Assembly: GCA_024643585.1 (NCBI GenBank)
Contig: JAHEMP010000065.1
Coordinates: forward strand, 1 to 10,227
Source: Crocinitomicaceae bacterium
GTDB taxonomy: Bacteria; Bacteroidota; Bacteroidia; Flavobacteriales_D; Crocinitomicaceae
Direction: 5' to 3'
DNA: 10,227 bases
Both the position numbers and the translations under genes were made by a program. Position 1 is the stretch's first letter; every line of letters starts with the position of its first letter. A model generated the notes under the pieces. It made no database searches. It was not told the DNA's origin and saw nothing but the letters and a program-made list of their open reading frames with translations. Shown piece by piece: positions 6,659 through 10,227 of this stretch.

Positions 6659-7916
6659 GAACAAATCGAGCTGTTTCCTTCGTTTTTTGCTCCAAAAATA
6701 TTTCCTTGTTTTTAGTCACCAAATCCACTGTTTTTTGGTCATAATGACGAATCGTTACCAGTTCCAAATTTTCATTGAATTTGACTGAATAATGATTTTC
6801 AAAAAGGCCTAGTAGTTGTTGCAAGTCAATTTTATCTTCGTCAAGTAATACAGAAAAGCTCAAGGCTGAATTCTGCATCAAATTTATCTTTGCGTTTGCT
6901 TTGGATAAGCGCATAAAGATGTCACTCAAGTTTTCTTCTGCGATAAAGGAGAAATCTCTGGGTGTGAAAGAAATCAAAATTTGGTTGTGCTTGAAAATAA
7001 AAGAAGGTACCAAATTGTCAAATTCCGACTCAGATTGTATGACAGTGCCTTCCGCCTCAGGATTAATAAAAGACTTTACGTAAAGAGGGATTTCTTTATT
7101 CTGTAAAGGCTTTATCGTCTTTGGGTGAATTACAGAAGCACCATAATACGACAACTCTATGGCTTCACGGAAAGAAATCCGGTCTAATTTGATAGTGTTT
7201 TGAAAGAACTTTGGATCAGCATTTAACATACCTGGGACATCTTTCCATATGGTCACATCATCCGCATGTACGCAGTAGGCAAAAATACCCGCTGTAAAAT
7301 CAGATCCTTCTCTTCCTAAAGTGGTGGTGAAATTGTCTGAAGTATGGCCTATAAATCCTTGTGTTATTTGACAATCGAATTGATCGAAATTTGGCAAAAA
7401 CCCTTCACGGATTAACATTTCGGTTTTGTTCCAATCAATTTCTGCTTCGCGATAATTGTGATTCGTACGAATTAATTTCCGTGCGTCAACCCAATTCGAA
7501 TTTAATCCATCAATTTTCAAAAAAGAATTTACAATTTGAGTGGAGATAATTTCTCCCAAAGAAACGATTTGAGCATATTCAAAATCAAATGAGTTTTTTT
7601 CTTCTTCGCTGAATTTGTTTTTTAAATTTTCAAAAATTGGAGTCAATATTGTTTTTATAGGATTTGAATTCTCTCCAAACAATTCATCAATTAATTGAAA
7701 ATGGTAGTTTTCAACTTCCTCGATTTTAGCGTCAAATGCCGCTTTATTTTTAGTCCATAAAAATTGCACTACTTCCTCTAGAGCATTAGTTGTTTTGCCC
7801 ATAGCAGAGATTACAACTATTATTTTTTCACCTTTATAAAGTTGAATAATTTTAGATACATTTCGCACTGCACTTGCATCTTTTACGGATGCACCACCAA
7901 ATTTGAAAACTTTCAT
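6642..7916 (-). CDS. lysC: Aspartate kinase (monofunctional, lysC-type)
   Basis: ATP-dependent phosphorylation of L-aspartate to 4-phospho-aspartate, the first step toward lysine/diaminopimelate, threonine and methionine; cytoplasmic. The 424 residues carry the amino-acid kinase fold with the signature KFGGAS (5-10), SAMGKTTN (37-44), LGEIIST (120-126), GFIGHT...TTLGREGSD (187-206), WKDVPGM (224-230) and ELSYYGASVIHPKTI (254-268). Residues about 310-420 form the ACT regulatory region (ILISFTPRDFSF, NAKINLMQNSALSFSVLL), consistent with feedback inhibition by an end-product amino acid. No homoserine dehydrogenase domain is fused. It starts 9 nt after the gpsA stop and is probably the second gene of that operon. 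Its 3' end overlaps the convergent membrane-protein gene. The symbol follows the family; paralogues elsewhere in the genome are likely. Confidence 0.93.
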   Translation of the reverse strand: MKVFKFGGASVKDASAVRNVSKIIQLYKGEKIIVVISAMGKTTNALEEVVQFLWTKNKAAFDAKIEEVENYHFQLIDELFGENSNPIKTILTPIFENLKNKFSEEEKNSFDFEYAQIVSLGEIISTQIVNSFLKIDGLNSNWVDARKLIRTNHNYREAEIDWNKTEMLIREGFLPNFDQFDCQITQGFIGHTSDNFTTTLGREGSDFTAGIFAYCVHADDVTIWKDVPGMLNADPKFFQNTIKLDRISFREAIELSYYGASVIHPKTIKPLQNKEIPLYVKSFINPEAEGTVIQSESEFDNLVPSFIFKHNQILISFTPRDFSFIAEENLSDIFMRLSKANAKINLMQNSALSFSVLLDEDKIDLQQLLGLFENHYSVKFNENLELVTIRHYDQKTVDLVTKNKEIFLEQKTKETARFVLKPIS

Positions 7917-7925
7917 TTGTTGATT

Positions 7926-8924
7926 TTAACTCAATTTATCCGACAAGATTCTCATTTCAATTGCCGGGGATATTTTTTCATAAAGAACATTGTAAACGGC
8001 CTCTACGATTGGCATGTCGACTTGAAACTTTTTATTCATTTCTACAACGCTTTTGGTAGCGTAGTAGCCTTCCGCAATCATATCCATTTCCAATTGTGCT
8101 GTTTTTACCGAATACCCTTTACCAATCATAAAACCAAAAGTTCTATTTCTGGAGAATTTAGAATAGGCTGTTACGAGTAAGTCTCCTAGATAGGCACTTG
8201 ACTTTACATCACGGTGAATTGGGCTTACTACGTCAATGAAATTTTCAATTTCAATTATTGCATTCGCAATGAGTACGGCCTGGAAGTTATCTCCATAACC
8301 CAAACCTGAACAAATACCAGAAGCAAGGGAATAAACATTTTTTAATACAGCCGAAATTTCAGTGCCAAACAAGTCGTCGGACACAGTTGTCTTAATATAG
8401 CGACAGCTCAACGCATCTGCCATAAGTTGAGCGTAGTGGTCATTTTGACAAGCAATGGTTAGATAACTCAATCTTTCTAAAGCAACTTCTTCGGCATGAC
8501 AAGGTCCGCAGATAATTCCTATTTTATCATATGGTGTCCCAAAAGTCTTATGAATGAATCGAGCTGGAATAGCGTTAAATTCTGGAATAATACCTTTGAC
8601 GGCCGAGTAAACAATTTTTTTAGAAAGAATTTTTGGGTCAATAGCAGAGAATATTTCTGTCAAAAAAGCAGAGGGAGTCGCAATGATAACAATATCAGCA
8701 GGCTCAACGATTTTTTGCAAATCCGTACTGACATTAATTTTATTCAAATCAAATTCTACAGATTGAAGATATTTTGGATTTTTATGAAATTTTAGAATAT
8801 GCTGCACAGCCTCGTCTCCGCGCATCCACCAGTTGACAGAATCAGCATTGTTGCAAAGTATTTTGACCAATGCTGTAGCCCAACTTCCTCCACCGATTAC
8901 CGCTATTTTCTTTTTATGTTCCAT
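7926..8924 (-). CDS. gpsA: NAD(P)-dependent glycerol-3-phosphate dehydrogenase
   Basis: Reduces dihydroxyacetone phosphate to sn-glycerol 3-phosphate, supplying the backbone for membrane phospholipids; cytoplasmic. The 332-residue length is typical. An N-terminal Rossmann motif IGGGSWATALVKIL (10-23) binds the nucleotide. Other hallmarks are IATPSAFL (81-88), SAVKGI (107-112), GPCHAEEVA (140-148, usually GPSHAEE), EISAVLKNV with the catalytic Lys195 (189-197), YLGDLLVT (245-252), SRNRTFG (258-264), AEGYYATKSV (284-293) and MPIVEAVYNVLYE (304-316). The ATG at 8924 puts the Rossmann strand at the expected distance from the N-terminus. It leads an operon with the aspartate kinase. The Cys for Ser in the GPxHAEE motif is a minor variation. 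Confidence 0.95.
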   Translation of the reverse strand: MEHKKKIAVIGGGSWATALVKILCNNADSVNWWMRGDEAVQHILKFHKNPKYLQSVEFDLNKINVSTDLQKIVEPADIVIIATPSAFLTEIFSAIDPKILSKKIVYSAVKGIIPEFNAIPARFIHKTFGTPYDKIGIICGPCHAEEVALERLSYLTIACQNDHYAQLMADALSCRYIKTTVSDDLFGTEISAVLKNVYSLASGICSGLGYGDNFQAVLIANAIIEIENFIDVVSPIHRDVKSSAYLGDLLVTAYSKFSRNRTFGFMIGKGYSVKTAQLEMDMIAEGYYATKSVVEMNKKFQVDMPIVEAVYNVLYEKISPAIEMRILSDKLS

Positions 8925-8935
8925 TCTAATAGCAG

Positions 8936-8943
8936 CAAAAGTA
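8936..8943 (-). promoter_or_regulatory. Candidate -7 element for the gpsA-lysC operon
   Basis: TACTTTTG on the minus strand is an exact TAnnTTTG match ending 11 nt before the gpsA ATG. I find no TTG in the 17-23 nt window upstream, so only half of the promoter is supported. Confidence 0.35.
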
Positions 8944-8992
8944 AAGATTATTATCTCATTCCTATACTATTCAGCCAATTCATATAAGCTCT

Positions 8993-9020
8993 ATTGAAAC
9001 AAAAAAACTATTGTTTCAAT
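8993..9020 (-). terminator. Perfect 10-bp hairpin at the 3' end of the secreted-protein gene
   Basis: ATTGAAACAA (8993-9002) and TTGTTTCAAT (9011-9020) are perfect inverted complements around an 8-nt loop (9003-9010). The stop codon of the minus-strand gene (9008-9010) is in the loop. The stem is AT-rich, and no long T tract follows on the minus strand. It may act as a terminator or as a 3'-end-stabilising hairpin. Confidence 0.5.
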
Positions 9021-10227
9021 AATTTTAAAACGCTTACGCCATTTTGATGATGAATATTTACAAAGTAAATTGCTGATTCTAAAAGGCTCAAATCAAGGAT
9101 AGCACTTGTACTATTTAGTGAATTGAATTCTTGAACAATACGTCCTTTTCCGTCCATAATTTCGATTGATTGTACAGACAGATCGTTCGACCAAGTCAAA
9201 GTGGAAGTTGAATTCGTAGGATTTGGCACGAGTTGCAAATTTAGCAGATTCAAATCTTCTTCTCCAGCCGTATTGACTACGATACATGCGGAAGTATCTA
9301 CACACCCATTGTTGGAAATTTGAACGGCGTATGAACCTAAAAGTGCCGTAGCTTGATAGGTCTGGTTAGTCGCCCCAGGAATAATGGAATTTGCACTTGA
9401 GCATAACAACCATTGATAACTTGTTCCTGCAGTAGGTTGCAATGACGAAAGAAAACTGCCATTTTGAACAATGTTTGTGTTTAATGAAGTAACTGCTATT
9501 GTGTGTGAGGTACATGAGCCTCCAGTAACACAACCTCCTGTTCCGCGAACGAAATAAGTGGTGTTTGTAGTTGGATTGACATTTAAGGTAGTTCCTGTAC
9601 CGACAGGAGAACCTCCACATGATCCAGAGTACCATTGCCACGTCGTAGCATCATTTAAGTTACCAGTAAGAGTCATGGTAGCAGATTGGCCTCCACAAAT
9701 TGCTGTTGGACCAGTAACCACTGGTATGGAAGGCGAATTACATGGCGAACCAGATATTGTAAAGTTGTTATCAGAGATATCGAAAAAAGTGCCATTAGCT
9801 GACATTACCATAACTTTCGCAGTAGTCGAAGGGGTTCCAGGAACAGTTATACTTTCCGATCCGTCATTTGGTGTATTTGAAGCCAAAAGAGTTGGATAAG
9901 TAAGTCCTCCATCAATGGAAAGATAAATGTTAACGTTGGCAGCATTGATAGGTGCTAAGTTTGTATTTGCCACAGACCAGGTAACGGTTTGAGTAGATGA
10001 AGTGCCCCAAGTAATACCTGTGGCACTTGGATAAGTTACAACAAATGGTCCAGCCGTAGCAACAGTTGAAACAGTAGCATCCATGTAAGCCGAACAGCCT
10101 CCAGGTCCAGAAGAATTATCTCGAACGGAAACACGGAAATTCATAGTTCTCGATACAGAAGGCAGAACTTCCCAAGTGTAAGGGCCACCACTATTTAAGG
10201 ATGCCAAACTTGGAAAATATCTTGTAG
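9008..10227 (-). CDS. Secreted reprolysin-like metalloprotease C-terminal part with type A T9SS sorting domain (5' end beyond right edge)
   Basis: The frame is open to the right edge: 405 complete codons are visible, and the N-terminus is outside. The visible protein begins TRYFPS and continues WEVLPSVSRTMNFRVSVRDN, then a conserved sandwich domain (GPFVVTYPSA, QTVTWSVANT, VNIYLSIDGGLTYPTLLAS, TPNDGSE, NNFTISG). I recognise this block as what follows the zinc-protease domain in Bacteroidota reprolysin (M12B-like) proteins; the HExxH catalytic region would lie outside the window. Two Ig/PKD-like cysteine-containing domains follow (about PSIPVVTGPTAICGGQ to HTIAVT, and QWLLCSS to CIVVNT). The last about 75 residues are a type A T9SS sorting domain (LQLVPNPTNSTSTLTW, IEIMDGKGRIV, LDLSLLESAIYFVNI, LKLLKQ). 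A TTG at 10207 is not the start, since the frame and family similarity continue upstream of it. The protease assignment is by recognition of accessory domains only. Confidence 0.82.
   Translation of the reverse strand, partial: TRYFPSLASLNSGGPYTWEVLPSVSRTMNFRVSVRDNSSGPGGCSAYMDATVSTVATAGPFVVTYPSATGITWGTSSTQTVTWSVANTNLAPINAANVNIYLSIDGGLTYPTLLASNTPNDGSESITVPGTPSTTAKVMVMSANGTFFDISDNNFTISGSPCNSPSIPVVTGPTAICGGQSATMTLTGNLNDATTWQWYSGSCGGSPVGTGTTLNVNPTTNTTYFVRGTGGCVTGGSCTSHTIAVTSLNTNIVQNGSFLSSLQPTAGTSYQWLLCSSANSIIPGATNQTYQATALLGSYAVQISNNGCVDTSACIVVNTAGEEDLNLLNLQLVPNPTNSTSTLTWSNDLSVQSIEIMDGKGRIVQEFNSLNSTSAILDLSLLESAIYFVNIHHQNGVSVLKLLKQ

Noticed and set aside
7842..8180. 112-codon plus-strand frame across the gpsA/lysC junction
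   Set aside because: It is antisense to two clear enzyme genes, its composition is unlike a real protein, and it lacks any promoter element.
9558..9899. 113-codon plus-strand frame opposite the secreted protein
   Set aside because: It is antisense to a Ser/Thr/Gly-rich repeat-like coding region, which commonly leaves a long open frame on the other strand.
10205..10207. TTG as the start codon of the right-edge secreted protein
   Set aside because: The frame continues to the edge, and the upstream TRYFPS fits the family pattern, so the gene is truncated by the window and does not start here.

Overview
The window looks like chromosomal DNA from a member of the Bacteroidota, probably Flavobacteriales. 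Four things point there. The DNA is AT-rich. Several gene starts are preceded by the phylum's promoter elements (-33 TTTG, -7 TAnnTTTG) and none by a clear Shine-Dalgarno sequence. Two proteins carry the two kinds of type IX secretion system (T9SS) C-terminal sorting domain. A PorP/SprF-family protein is also present. I cannot assign a genus. No tRNA, rRNA, CRISPR array, insertion sequence or integrase was seen. Genes are packed tightly and several overlap.

Left part (1-917, minus strand): a small lipoprotein with a transthyretin-like fold is followed, with a 1-nt stop/start overlap, by an outer-membrane beta-barrel protein resembling DUF2490 that runs off the left edge. A 263-bp divergent region (918-1180) holds one candidate promoter and short palindromes.

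Centre-left (1181-4710, plus strand): this is the most distinctive locus. An 831-residue secreted protein combines a lamin-tail domain, a chitobiase-type C-terminal domain, a CotH atypical kinase domain, an InlB-like repeat and a type B (CHU_C) T9SS sorting domain. It overlaps by 4 nt a PorP/SprF-family gene. I read the pair as a surface-exposed or released kinase and its dedicated T9SS outer-membrane partner.

Centre (4712-6658): a small CxxC membrane protein (minus) and a TPR lipoprotein (plus) diverge from a short region with two facing promoters. Both promoters lie so close to the start codons that the transcripts should be nearly leaderless. The TPR gene overlaps by 1 nt an unassigned multi-pass membrane protein gene.

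Right part (6642-10227, minus strand): glycerol-3-phosphate dehydrogenase (gpsA) and aspartate kinase (lysC-type) form a two-gene housekeeping operon. The aspartate kinase gene overlaps the membrane protein gene tail to tail by 17 nt. At the right edge is the C-terminal 405 residues of a large secreted protein. It resembles the C-terminal half of Bacteroidota reprolysin-like metalloproteases and ends in a type A T9SS sorting domain. Its stop codon lies in the loop of a perfect 10-bp hairpin.
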